A stretch of 21,275 nucleotides of DNA, from contig JBNKFQ010000055.1 in assembly GCA_050289385.1 (NCBI GenBank), positions 1 to 21,275 on the forward strand. Direction: 5' to 3'. The translations under genes were made by a program, and so were the position numbers. The notes under the pieces are model-generated. The model ran no database searches. It was not told the origin of the DNA and saw only the letters and a list, made by a program, of their open reading frames with translations. How positions within the stretch are numbered: position 1 is the first letter of the stretch; each line of letters begins with the position of its first letter. Origin of the DNA: JBNKFQ01 sp050289385 (lineage in GTDB: Bacteria > Pseudomonadota > Gammaproteobacteria > Pseudomonadales > Porticoccaceae). Of this stretch, positions 1 to 6,712 are shown in pieces.

Positions 1-1079
1 GGTGCGGCTTTACTTGCCCGCAAACCGTGTGGACCATGCTGTTCATGTGGGCAGAACATTTTTGGGAGGGCGATCGCAACCAGCGAATTAAACTGGATCG
101 TGCCCCCTGGACGTTTAATAAAATTGTCCGGAAAACGGGCAAGCAGACAACCTGGGCACTAATTGCACTGGCTACCGGCCTTACTTTTGTCGGGTACTTT
201 AACCCTGTGCGCGAGCTTGTACCGTCGCTTTTTACCTTTGACTCGCCGTTATCCGTGGCATTCTGGGTGCTGTTTTTTACCGGTGCGACCTATATGAATG
301 CCGGCTTTATGCGCGAACAAGTGTGTAAATACATGTGCCCGTACGCACGCTTTCAATCTGCCATGTTCGACTCAGACACCCTGATTGTGTCATACGATGA
401 AAAACGCGGAGAAATTCGGGGACCAAGGAAGAAAGGTGATGATTATCGGGCAACAGGGCTTGGTGATTGTGTCGACTGTACCCTGTGTGTGCAAGTATGT
501 CCGGTGGGTATCGATATTCGCGACGGTTTACAGTATGAGTGTATTAGTTGTGGATTGTGTGTCGATGCCTGTAATCTGGTGATGGACAAAATGGAGTACG
601 ACCGTGGCCTGATCAGTTTTACCACAGAAAACATGCTGAAAACGGGTACCACTCGAATATTGCGGCCGCGCCTGATCGGCTATGTCCTTGCCGTGGTTGC
701 GATGTCCAGCGCTTTTCTATACACCATGGCTGCAAGAATTCCACTGGAGATTGATGTCGAGCGGGATCGTGGCACGTTATTTAGAGAAACCTCGGAAGGT
801 TACATCGAGAATACCTATATTCTGAAAATCAGCAATATGGACACCCGTGACCACGGCTACCGGATTGATGTAAATGCCGGATATGATTTTATTTTCAAGG
901 GAGAGCGCGAGGTTGTGGTAGCAGAAGGCGAAGTGTTTAGCGCGCTGGTGCGTTTGCAGATTGATCCCGGGCAGCTGCACACATCTCACAGCGATGTGGA
1001 ATTCGTTGTGGAAGCGCTGGATAGCGCCAAAATAGTTGATCGCGAAGACAGCCGGTTTATCGGGCCCGGTATGAGGTGA
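1..1079 (+). CDS. ccoG: Cytochrome c oxidase accessory protein CcoG (5' end outside window)
   Basis: Membrane-bound 4Fe-4S protein of the CcoG/FixG/RdxA family, involved in cbb3 oxidase maturation and thought to reduce copper for insertion into CcoN. The frame is open to the left edge: codons from position 3 read CGFTCPQTVW, a family motif, so the ATG at 27 is internal and about 100 N-terminal residues are missing. Visible features are two membrane segments (about 165-225 and 255-315), a CKYMCPYARFQ motif, and two ferredoxin-type clusters at 468-580 (CVDCTLCVQVCP and CISCGLCVDAC). These are followed by a further membrane segment (about 675-730) and a C-terminal Ig-like domain. ccoH follows after a 210-bp gap that holds a repeat element. 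The assignment is secure; the copper-reductase role is family knowledge. Confidence 0.96.
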   Translation, partial: CGFTCPQTVWTMLFMWAEHFWEGDRNQRIKLDRAPWTFNKIVRKTGKQTTWALIALATGLTFVGYFNPVRELVPSLFTFDSPLSVAFWVLFFTGATYMNAGFMREQVCKYMCPYARFQSAMFDSDTLIVSYDEKRGEIRGPRKKGDDYRATGLGDCVDCTLCVQVCPVGIDIRDGLQYECISCGLCVDACNLVMDKMEYDRGLISFTTENMLKTGTTRILRPRLIGYVLAVVAMSSAFLYTMAARIPLEIDVERDRGTLFRETSEGYIENTYILKISNMDTRDHGYRIDVNAGYDFIFKGEREVVVAEGEVFSALVRLQIDPGQLHTSHSDVEFVVEALDSAKIVDREDSRFIGPGMR

Positions 1080-1104
1080 TTTTTTTGGTTGGGAATTAAC
1101 GACC

Positions 1105-1202
1105 GTCGCACGTCGGTAGTCGCACGTCGCACGCAAAAAGCAAAACCAGACTTGTGCCGCTAACCGTTTTAAGCATATGACGTGCGATTACCGACGTGCG
1201 AC
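1105..1202. repeat. Heptamer-arm inverted element 1 (GTCGCAC type)
   Basis: A 98-bp element. The left arm, 1105-1135, reads as GTCGCAC, GTCGGTA, GTCGCAC, GTCGCAC, then GCA. The right arm, 1172-1202, is the inverted counterpart: read on the minus strand it is GTCGCAC, GTCGGTA, ATCGCAC, then a decayed fourth unit. The outer 24 bp (1105-1128 against 1179-1202) match at 23 of 24 positions. The core of about 36 bp has no ORF. The layout (four 7-bp units plus 3 nt, inverted) is the same as in the elements at 4563 and 12200, although the unit sequence differs. It lies between ccoG and ccoH. No target-site duplication is evident. Confidence 0.85.
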
Positions 1203-1289
1203 CAATAATGTTATGGCATTATCATTGCGTACGATATGTATCATCAGGGTCAGATGTTTTGCTACGGCACAGATTGAGGCAAGCGAATT

Positions 1290-1823
1290 TTGAACAGCAT
1301 AACAGACACCAAACCGTGGTTCCGGCAGTTCTGGGTATGGCTGGTTATCGCCATTCCAGTGGTGTCTGTGGTGTCGGGCCTGGCGCTGGTGTTTATCGCC
1401 GTAGACCGTTCCGATGACCTGGTGGCAGACAATTATTATCGCGAAGGCAAGGCCATCAACCAGGTGCTGGACCAGGATACGCGAGCCCGCGAACTGCAAA
1501 TGCAGGCGGCGCTGACCTTTAATGTTGCCAGCGATGAAATTCGCGTCAGCCTGGCGGGCCGGGGTGAGTTGCCGGACCGCTTGCAGTTGCAATTGTTGCA
1601 TCCGGTAGAAGCCGATCGCGATATTACCGTGTTGCTGGAGTCGGTTGCCCCAGGCAGCTATCGCGCCAGCTTTACCCGGGCACTGCGTTACCGTTATTAC
1701 CTGCGCTTGCTGCCAGAGACAAACCGCGACTGGCGTTTGCAGGGCAGCATTGATTTCGAGCTTTCCCATGATACGGTGTTGCCACAAGGCGCCATGTCAC
1801 CTGAACCTGAAACTGTGCAATGA
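1290..1823 (+). CDS. ccoH: FixH/CcoH family cbb3 oxidase assembly protein
   Basis: Protein of 177 residues, a single-span FixH-type membrane protein needed for assembly or stability of cbb3 oxidase. One hydrophobic helix (about residues 14-41, WVWLVIAIPVVSVVSGLALV) is followed by the family-type VADNYYREGKAINQ segment and a beta-rich periplasmic domain. The start is TTG at 1290; a GAGG at 1276-1279 lies 10 nt upstream, and no ATG or GTG fits the family N-terminus better. Its stop overlaps the ccoI start in an ATGA, which indicates translational coupling. The assignment rests on position between ccoG and ccoI, length and topology. Confidence in the exact start is lower than in the gene. Confidence 0.9.
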   Translation: MNSITDTKPWFRQFWVWLVIAIPVVSVVSGLALVFIAVDRSDDLVADNYYREGKAINQVLDQDTRARELQMQAALTFNVASDEIRVSLAGRGELPDRLQLQLLHPVEADRDITVLLESVAPGSYRASFTRALRYRYYLRLLPETNRDWRLQGSIDFELSHDTVLPQGAMSPEPETVQ

Positions 1824-4318
1824 AGCAAACGCTGTGTTTCCACTGCAACTTGCCGGTGCCGGCAGACTTTGATGCGAGTGTGGTAATCGACGGACAGCAA
1901 CAGCCCATGTGTTGTCCCGGTTGCCAGGCCGCGGCCAGTGCCATTGTGGAGGGCGGTCTGGCCAAATTTTACCATTACCGTTTCGGCACACAGCAACTCC
2001 CGAATATCAGTGATCGCAACGATTCCGATGCCTTCTCGGCTTACGACTTGCCCGGTGTCCAAGAGGAATTTGTGTACAACGTTGACGCGGATACCGAAGG
2101 TACAGCGAGTGGGCTTTCGGGGGCGGAATTGCTGGTGGAAGGCATCACTTGCGCCGCCTGCGCCTGGTTGATTGAGCATCATCTGGGCAGAATCCCGGGG
2201 GTGCAGACGGTAGCCGTAAACGTTACCAATCACCGCTGCCGTATTGAGTGGGACAGCCAGAAGGTGGCGTTGAGCCGTCTTCTGCGCGAACTGACACGTA
2301 TTGGCTACCGCTGTCGGCCCGCCAGTGACGACGCTGTACGCGAGCAGCGCGCTCGCGAAAATCGGCGGGCGCTGCAACGTCTGGGTGTCGCCGGTATTGG
2401 CATGATGCAGGCCGGGTTACTGGCGGTGGCTTTGTATGCCGGCGCCTTTGATGATATGGAGCTGCAGTGGCGCCAATTCCTGCGCTGGGTCAGTTTGCTT
2501 GTGGCCACACCGGTGGTTCTGTTTTCGGCAGCGCCGTTCTTCGCCGCCGCCTGGCGCAGCCTGAAAAGTGGCCACCTGGTGATGGATGTGCCGGTTTCCC
2601 TGGCTATCGGCCTGGCCTATTCAGCCAGTGCCTGGGCCACGATTTCCGGCGCAGGTGAAGTCTATTTTGATTCGGTGTCCATGTTTACCTTCTTTCTGCT
2701 GTCGGGGCGGTATCTGGAGATGCGCGTGCGCCACCGCAATGAATTGCAAATGGAGGGACTGGGGCAATTACTGCCGCCAGTGGCGACGCGGGTTGATCGT
2801 GGGCAGCCAGGCAAACAAGCGTCTGAAGTCCAGGTGCCGGTAAAGGCCCTGCGGGCAGGAAACCTGGTGCGGGTGGCGCAGGGCGAGGTGATTCCCTGTG
2901 ATGGCACGGTGCGCGATGGAACCAGTCATGTGATTGAGGCTGTGTTGACGGGGGAGCAAAACCCGATTGGCAAATCGCCGGGCTCAAAGCTGAGTGCCGG
3001 TACTGTAAACACGGAAAACCCTCTGTTGATTGAGGTCAGTGCCGTGGGTTCTGACACGCGCTTGTCGGCAATTTTAAGGCTGGTGGAACGAGCGCAGATG
3101 GAAAAGCCTCGTCAAGTGGTGATGGCGGATCGGCTGGCGGCGTATTTTGTCGGCCTGGTGTTGCTGCTGGCGACGGGCGTCTATCTGTTCTGGTGGCAGA
3201 TCGAACCGTCCCGTGCCCTGTGGGTAACACTATCGGTGCTGGTGGTCACCTGCCCCTGCGCACTGTCTCTGGCGACACCGGCGGCCCTGGCCGTTGCCAC
3301 TCGGCAAATTCGGCAGCTCGGCTTGCTGGTGGGGCGTGGCCATGTTCTTGACGCGCTGCGGCAGGCTGATCGAGTGGTGTTCGACAAGACCGGTACGTTG
3401 ACCACCGGACACATGGCAATCGCGCGGGTTTTTGGTTACGGCGAGGTTTCGGAATCGAAGGTACTGGCTATCGCTGCCGCGCTGGAGGTGGATTCGCGCC
3501 ACCCGATTGCCCGGGCATTTATCGATTGTGGCGCGGAGCAGTGTTTGACCGCGACCGATGTTGATAACCGAACGGGTGCGGGGGTAACGGGTGTTATCGA
3601 CGGAGTGCGTTACGCCGTAGGCAAATCGTCCTGGATTAACGAATTGTTTGGTCGAGATGCGAAACCGCCACAGCGCTTGATGCCCGGCGAGGTCTGGATT
3701 TTGGTCGCGAGCGAACAAGCCCTGCTGGGTTGGGTTGTGTTGCGGGATCAGTTGCGTGAAGATGCGGCAGCTACGGTAGCCGGGCTGGGTGAATTGGGGC
3801 TCGAATCAGAAGTTCTCAGCGGTGACCATCCCGAAGCAGCAAGGGCGATAGCTGCGCAAGCGGGAATTGACCGGTGGCAGGGCGGTGTGTCTCCCGAGCA
3901 GAAACTGAACCATATACGGAGTTTGCAGGCACAGGGCCATCGCGTGGTAATGGTCGGCGATGGTATTAATGACGTACCGGTATTGAGCGGTGCGAATGTG
4001 TCGGTAGCGATGGGCAACGCGGCCGATATCGCACGGATTCACGCCGACAGTATACTGATATCCGGCCATTTGCAGACACTGGTCGACGCGGTCAGATTTG
4101 CGCGTCGAACCGAAACGGTGATTCGACAAAACCTCGCCTGGGCGCTGATTTATAATGCACTGGCGCTGCCGCTGGCGGCAATGGGCCATGTTCCACCCTG
4201 GGTGGCAGCGATTGGCATGTCGGCGAGCTCGCTGGCGGTGGTACTCAACGCTCTGCGGCTGCGCCGCAATTCCCGGCGGTCGGCTTTCGGTTCCCGGTCC
4301 CGGCTGGCGTGGAACTGA
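1820..4318 (+). CDS. ccoI: Copper-translocating P1B-type ATPase CcoI/FixI
   Basis: Protein of 832 residues, a CopA2-like Cu+ exporter that supplies copper for the CuB site of cbb3 oxidase. Features in order: an N-terminal Cys-rich metal-binding region (CFHCN near residue 6, CCPGC near 31); a heavy-metal-associated domain with GITCAACAW, CxxC at 111-114; transmembrane helices from about 190 to 300; an actuator TGE at 377-379; an intramembrane CPC copper site at 478-480; the phosphorylated Asp in DKTGT at 522-526; the HP dipeptide at 561-562; and the hinge GDGINDVP at 713-720. Most family members have Ala where this hinge has Val (GDGINDAP). Every catalytic motif is present, so it should be active. 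It overlaps ccoH by 4 nt, and ccoS follows after 51 nt. Confidence 0.97.
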   Translation: MKQTLCFHCNLPVPADFDASVVIDGQQQPMCCPGCQAAASAIVEGGLAKFYHYRFGTQQLPNISDRNDSDAFSAYDLPGVQEEFVYNVDADTEGTASGLSGAELLVEGITCAACAWLIEHHLGRIPGVQTVAVNVTNHRCRIEWDSQKVALSRLLRELTRIGYRCRPASDDAVREQRARENRRALQRLGVAGIGMMQAGLLAVALYAGAFDDMELQWRQFLRWVSLLVATPVVLFSAAPFFAAAWRSLKSGHLVMDVPVSLAIGLAYSASAWATISGAGEVYFDSVSMFTFFLLSGRYLEMRVRHRNELQMEGLGQLLPPVATRVDRGQPGKQASEVQVPVKALRAGNLVRVAQGEVIPCDGTVRDGTSHVIEAVLTGEQNPIGKSPGSKLSAGTVNTENPLLIEVSAVGSDTRLSAILRLVERAQMEKPRQVVMADRLAAYFVGLVLLLATGVYLFWWQIEPSRALWVTLSVLVVTCPCALSLATPAALAVATRQIRQLGLLVGRGHVLDALRQADRVVFDKTGTLTTGHMAIARVFGYGEVSESKVLAIAAALEVDSRHPIARAFIDCGAEQCLTATDVDNRTGAGVTGVIDGVRYAVGKSSWINELFGRDAKPPQRLMPGEVWILVASEQALLGWVVLRDQLREDAAATVAGLGELGLESEVLSGDHPEAARAIAAQAGIDRWQGGVSPEQKLNHIRSLQAQGHRVVMVGDGINDVPVLSGANVSVAMGNAADIARIHADSILISGHLQTLVDAVRFARRTETVIRQNLAWALIYNALALPLAAMGHVPPWVAAIGMSASSLAVVLNALRLRRNSRRSAFGSRSRLAWN

Positions 4319-4330
4319 GCACTTATAATC

Positions 4331-4358
4331 GGGTACTGACAACCGGGTACTGACAACC
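4331..4358. repeat. Perfect 14-bp tandem duplication upstream of ccoS
   Basis: The unit GGGTACTGACAACC occurs at 4331-4344 and 4345-4358 without a mismatch and is followed by GG. It fills most of the 51-bp ccoI-ccoS gap and ends 11 bp before the ccoS start codon. It is probably a replication-slippage duplication. No function can be read from it. Confidence 0.9.
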
Positions 4359-4369
4359 GGAAACGTCCA

Positions 4370-4555
4370 ATGGAAAGTTTGTATTTGTTAATTCCTTTAT
4401 CAATCCTGTTTTTGATAGCAGGTGTTGGTATCTGGTTTTGGGCGGTGCGCAGTGGTCAGTACGATGATCTGGATCGCGAGGCCGAGCGGATACTGTTTGA
4501 TGATGAGCCGGAGGTGTGTCAGGAGGAGGGAAATGACGATGTGCCGGGTAATTGA
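4370..4555 (+). CDS. ccoS: cbb3 oxidase maturation protein CcoS
   Basis: Small membrane protein of 61 residues, with the usual CcoS length and topology: a single N-terminal helix (about residues 4-26, LYLLIPLSILFLIAGVGIWF), then the family motif WAVRSGQYDDLDREAERILFDD and a short acidic tail. CcoS is required for cofactor insertion or assembly of active cbb3 oxidase. It starts at ATG 4370, 51 nt after ccoI, with only a weak purine-rich stretch (GGAAACG) upstream. A heptamer-arm element begins 7 bp after its stop codon. The assignment is firm from sequence and order. Confidence 0.95.
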   Translation: MESLYLLIPLSILFLIAGVGIWFWAVRSGQYDDLDREAERILFDDEPEVCQEEGNDDVPGN

Positions 4556-4562
4556 GTTGGGC

Positions 4563-4732
4563 GTTCGATGTTCGATGTTGGATGTTCGACGAAAACCTGG
4601 ATTTTCACGTTGTCTCGCTGGAGATTTGAAATTGATACAAACCTGCTTTCAGCATCGATATCGGGCCTGTCGCGGTGGCTCTTTTTTTGCGTCGAACATC
4701 GAATATCGAACGTCGAACATCCAACATCAAGC
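4563..4732. repeat. Heptamer-arm inverted element 2 (GTTCGAT type)
   Basis: A 170-bp element between ccoS and the SafE-family gene. The left arm, 4563-4593, is GTTCGAT, GTTCGAT, GTTGGAT, GTTCGAC plus GAA. The right arm, 4691-4732, holds six units; on the minus strand the sequence runs GCTTGAT, GTTGGAT, GTTCGAC, GTTCGAT, ATTCGAT, GTTCGAC. A GGGCG/CGCCC pair at the outer borders (4559-4563 and 4732-4736) extends the inversion. The core of about 97 bp has no convincing ORF and no visible similarity to the other cores. The right arm stops 8 bp before the next gene's ATG. Confidence 0.88.
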
Positions 4733-4740
4733 GCCCTGCA

Positions 4741-5469
4741 ATGTTTGAAACCGCTACCCTCGCCGGGCTCATTGTCATGGGCTTGTCCAGTGGCGCCCAT
4801 TGTATTGGCATGTGTGGTGGCATAGCGGCGGCTCTCGGTTTTGCGGTGGACCCGAAACTGACTTCAGTCGGCCAGCGTCTGCCGGTACTGATGGCTTATA
4901 ACGCCGGTCGAATTGCCAGCTATACCATTGCCGGAGCGATTGTGGGGGCTGTTGGACAAGTCGGCAATCTCTATCTGGACCTGATGCCCGTGCTGCGTAC
5001 GATCGCTGCGGTGATACTGGTTTTGATGGCCCTGTATCTTGCCGACTGGTGGCGTGGGCTCACGGTGCTGGAAAAAGTTGGCATGCGGTTCTGGCGACGC
5101 GTGCAGCCACTTGGCAACAGGCTGATGCCCGTGCGCGGGCCGGGCAAGGCGCTGGCGCTGGGAATGGTTTGGGGGTGGTTGCCCTGCGGGCTGGTATACA
5201 GCGCGCTGGCAATGGCTGTTACTGCTGGCAACGTGGCGGGCTCTGCGCTGGGCATGTCAGTTTTTGGCCTGTGCACAGTGCCAGCCATGTTGGCAGGTGG
5301 TATTTTTTCTGATCAGGTACGGCGTTTTTTGAACAACAGGGCGCTGCGTACTGTATCGGCCCTGTTGCTGATGGGTTTTGCCGTATGGATATTTTGGGCT
5401 GGCCCGGGCCACATCTGGTTTGGCGCTCATGTCAGCGAAGCAGGCCATGGCCCGGATTGTCATGGATAA
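4741..5469 (+). CDS. TauE/SafE-family membrane protein of the cco cluster
   Basis: Polytopic membrane protein of 242 residues with about six hydrophobic segments. It belongs to the DsbD_2/TauE-SafE-like family that commonly follows ccoS in gammaproteobacteria. The signature GAHCIGMCGGI lies near residues 19-29, with paired cysteines in the first helix, and a WLPCG motif lies in the second half. The exact role is unknown; copper or thiol-electron handling during oxidase maturation is an inference from context. The frame is open upstream to 4675, but those 22 codons translate the heptamer arm and core of the preceding element. ATG 4741 (MFETATLAG) matches the usual family N-terminus. No clear Shine-Dalgarno is visible, because the element ends 8 bp upstream. 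Confidence 0.9.
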   Translation: MFETATLAGLIVMGLSSGAHCIGMCGGIAAALGFAVDPKLTSVGQRLPVLMAYNAGRIASYTIAGAIVGAVGQVGNLYLDLMPVLRTIAAVILVLMALYLADWWRGLTVLEKVGMRFWRRVQPLGNRLMPVRGPGKALALGMVWGWLPCGLVYSALAMAVTAGNVAGSALGMSVFGLCTVPAMLAGGIFSDQVRRFLNNRALRTVSALLLMGFAVWIFWAGPGHIWFGAHVSEAGHGPDCHG

Positions 5470-5479
5470 CGTCAAGTCA

Positions 5480-5493
5480 TTGACATCCATCAA
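5480..5493 (+). promoter_or_regulatory. Putative ANR/FNR box and class II promoter for the YIP1-family gene
   Basis: TTGAC-ATCC-ATCAA matches the FNR/ANR consensus TTGAT-N4-ATCAA at 9 of 10 fixed positions. Its centre (5486.5) lies 41.5 bp before 5528. The hexamer in the -10 position for that start, 5516-5521 (AACAAT), matches TATAAT at 4 of 6. The predicted leader of about 30 nt carries an AGGAGA Shine-Dalgarno (5548-5553) before ATG 5558. The geometry is consistent but the -10 is weak. Confidence 0.5.
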
Positions 5494-5557
5494 CACCTGA
5501 GTTTAGCTTTGGTCCAACAATAGCGAATGTGTCTCAATAAAAATTACAGGAGATGAT

Positions 5558-6157
5558 ATGTTCAGCCATATACCGGGCCTGCTGTTTAATCCACGCGAAG
5601 AATGGAAAAAAATTGCTCTGCTGTCGGACGAAAAACTGAAACGCCAACTGCCCTATTTTATTGTGATGGCGTTGGTTCCTCCCATTGGTTTTTATTTTGG
5701 CACCACGGAAACCGGCTGGACGATAATTGGCGACAACCCCATTCGTCTCACCAAAGCGAGTGCTGTGCCGTTATCCGTTCTGTTCTATTTTGCTCTGGTG
5801 GGTTCTGTTTGGGGTATCGGCTGGATGATTCACTGGATGTCCCAGACCTACCGCGCAGACTCTTTTCGCTTTAAAGATATTGTGTTGGTAGGCTTTGCCA
5901 TGACGCCTGTGTTCATCGCTGGCGTGTTCGGCTTCTGGCCTGTGTTTTGGCTCGATATTCTGATTGCAACCGTGGCTTGCAGTTACACGGTCTATCAACT
6001 GTATGTCGCAATTCCGGTGCTGCTGCATGTGCCGGAAGATCGCGGTTTTCTTTATGCCAGTGCCGTAATGATGATTGTGCTGGTTATTGCCGCTGCCATT
6101 CTTGGTGCTACGGTTATTTTGTGGGAATACGTGGCGACGCCGGTGTTTGTGGATTAA
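5558..6157 (+). CDS. YIP1-family integral membrane protein
   Basis: Protein of 199 residues with five or so hydrophobic segments and the typical YIP1 (PF04893-type) opening, in which a short amphipathic N-terminus (LLFNPREEWKKI) precedes the first helix. Bacterial members have no settled function. The start is well supported by AGGAGA at 5548-5553, 4 nt before ATG 5558. The preceding gene ends 88 bp upstream, and a possible ANR box lies in that gap, so it may be its own transcription unit induced at low oxygen. Two inverted repeats follow it. Family assignment is from sequence feel and topology; the function is not known. Confidence 0.82.
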   Translation: MFSHIPGLLFNPREEWKKIALLSDEKLKRQLPYFIVMALVPPIGFYFGTTETGWTIIGDNPIRLTKASAVPLSVLFYFALVGSVWGIGWMIHWMSQTYRADSFRFKDIVLVGFAMTPVFIAGVFGFWPVFWLDILIATVACSYTVYQLYVAIPVLLHVPEDRGFLYASAVMMIVLVIAAAILGATVILWEYVATPVFVD

Positions 6158-6183
6158 CAGATAAATGAACGCACATCGTTGAC

Positions 6184-6223
6184 AGTTTACAGCTAAAATA
6201 AAGGCACAGCTCTGCTGTAAACT
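6184..6223 (+). terminator. Stem-loop downstream of the YIP1-family gene
   Basis: A perfect 10-bp inverted repeat, AGTTTACAGC (6184-6193) and GCTGTAAACT (6214-6223), with a 20-nt loop and followed by TCTTTTC. The position 27 bp after the stop codon suits transcription termination, but the loop is long and the U-run interrupted. Confidence 0.4.
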
Positions 6224-6229
6224 TCTTTT

Positions 6230-6261
6230 CCCGGGGCTTTTCCCCCCCGGGCTCTGTTTTT
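6230..6261 (+). terminator. GC-rich hairpin with T-run (probable rho-independent terminator)
   Basis: CCCGGGG (6230-6236) pairs with CCCCGGG (6245-6251) across an 8-nt loop, and a T-run follows at 6257-6261 after the 5-nt gap CTCTG. It lies between the YIP1-family gene and gloA. Together with the stem-loop at 6184 it probably separates the two transcripts. Downstream (6252-6290) the motif CTCTG/GTCTG followed by T-tracts is repeated about three times. Confidence 0.5.
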
Positions 6262-6300
6262 CAGAGTCTGTTTCCTGGAGTCTGTTTTTTAGAGGTAATG

Positions 6301-6681
6301 ATGCGTTTACTACACACCATGATCCGGGTTGGCGATCTGGAAAAGTCTGTTGAGTTTTATACAAATGTTCTGGGTATGCAGCTATTGCGGCGCAAGGGTT
6401 ATCCCGAGGGGCGTTTCACCCTGGCTTTTCTCGCCTATGGTCCCGAATCCGAAAATACGGCCCTGGAGCTGACTCATAACTGGGACACCAGTCACTACGA
6501 CCTGGGCACAGGTTTTGGACACCTGGCGATAGAGGTGGATGATGTTTATGCCGCGTGTGAAGACGTGCGCAGCAAGGGCGGCAAGGTCACCCGTGAAGCT
6601 GGCCCGATGAAACACGGCAGTACCATACTGGCCTTCGTGACAGACCCGGACGGTTATCAAATTGAATTACTGAGTCGTTGA
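6301..6681 (+). CDS. gloA: Lactoylglutathione lyase (glyoxalase I)
   Basis: Cytoplasmic metalloenzyme of 126 residues that isomerises the methylglyoxal-glutathione hemithioacetal to S-lactoylglutathione. The sequence opens MRLLHTMIRVGDLEKSVEFY and follows the E. coli-type GloA along its length. The four metal ligands fall at the E. coli numbers: His5, Glu56, His74 and Glu122. The conserved VTREAGPMKHG and DPDGYQIELL segments are present. It ends shortly after Glu122, a few residues shorter than E. coli GloA. ATG 6298 and ATG 6301 are adjacent. I chose 6301 because it gives the family N-terminus and better spacing from the GAGG at 6292-6295. The nickel-type enzyme is expected from its short length. 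Confidence 0.96.
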   Translation: MRLLHTMIRVGDLEKSVEFYTNVLGMQLLRRKGYPEGRFTLAFLAYGPESENTALELTHNWDTSHYDLGTGFGHLAIEVDDVYAACEDVRSKGGKVTREAGPMKHGSTILAFVTDPDGYQIELLSR

Positions 6682-6712
6682 TAAACCGGCAGCAGGCACC
6701 GGGGTGAATTCA

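Noticed and set aside
27..1079. ATG 27 as the start of ccoG
   Set aside because: The frame continues to the left edge with the conserved CGFTCPQTVW motif, so the gene is truncated by the window rather than starting here.
1188..1787. Long minus-strand ORFs over ccoH, ccoI, the DUF945 gene and others
   Set aside because: They are shadows of well-supported genes, with low-complexity His/Gln/Arg-rich translations and no motifs.
4563..4732. Heptamer arrays as a CRISPR or as coding sequence (SNIERRTSNI-like peptides in several frames)
   Set aside because: The units are 7 bp without spacers and occur as inverted pairs; the peptides are simply translated repeat DNA.
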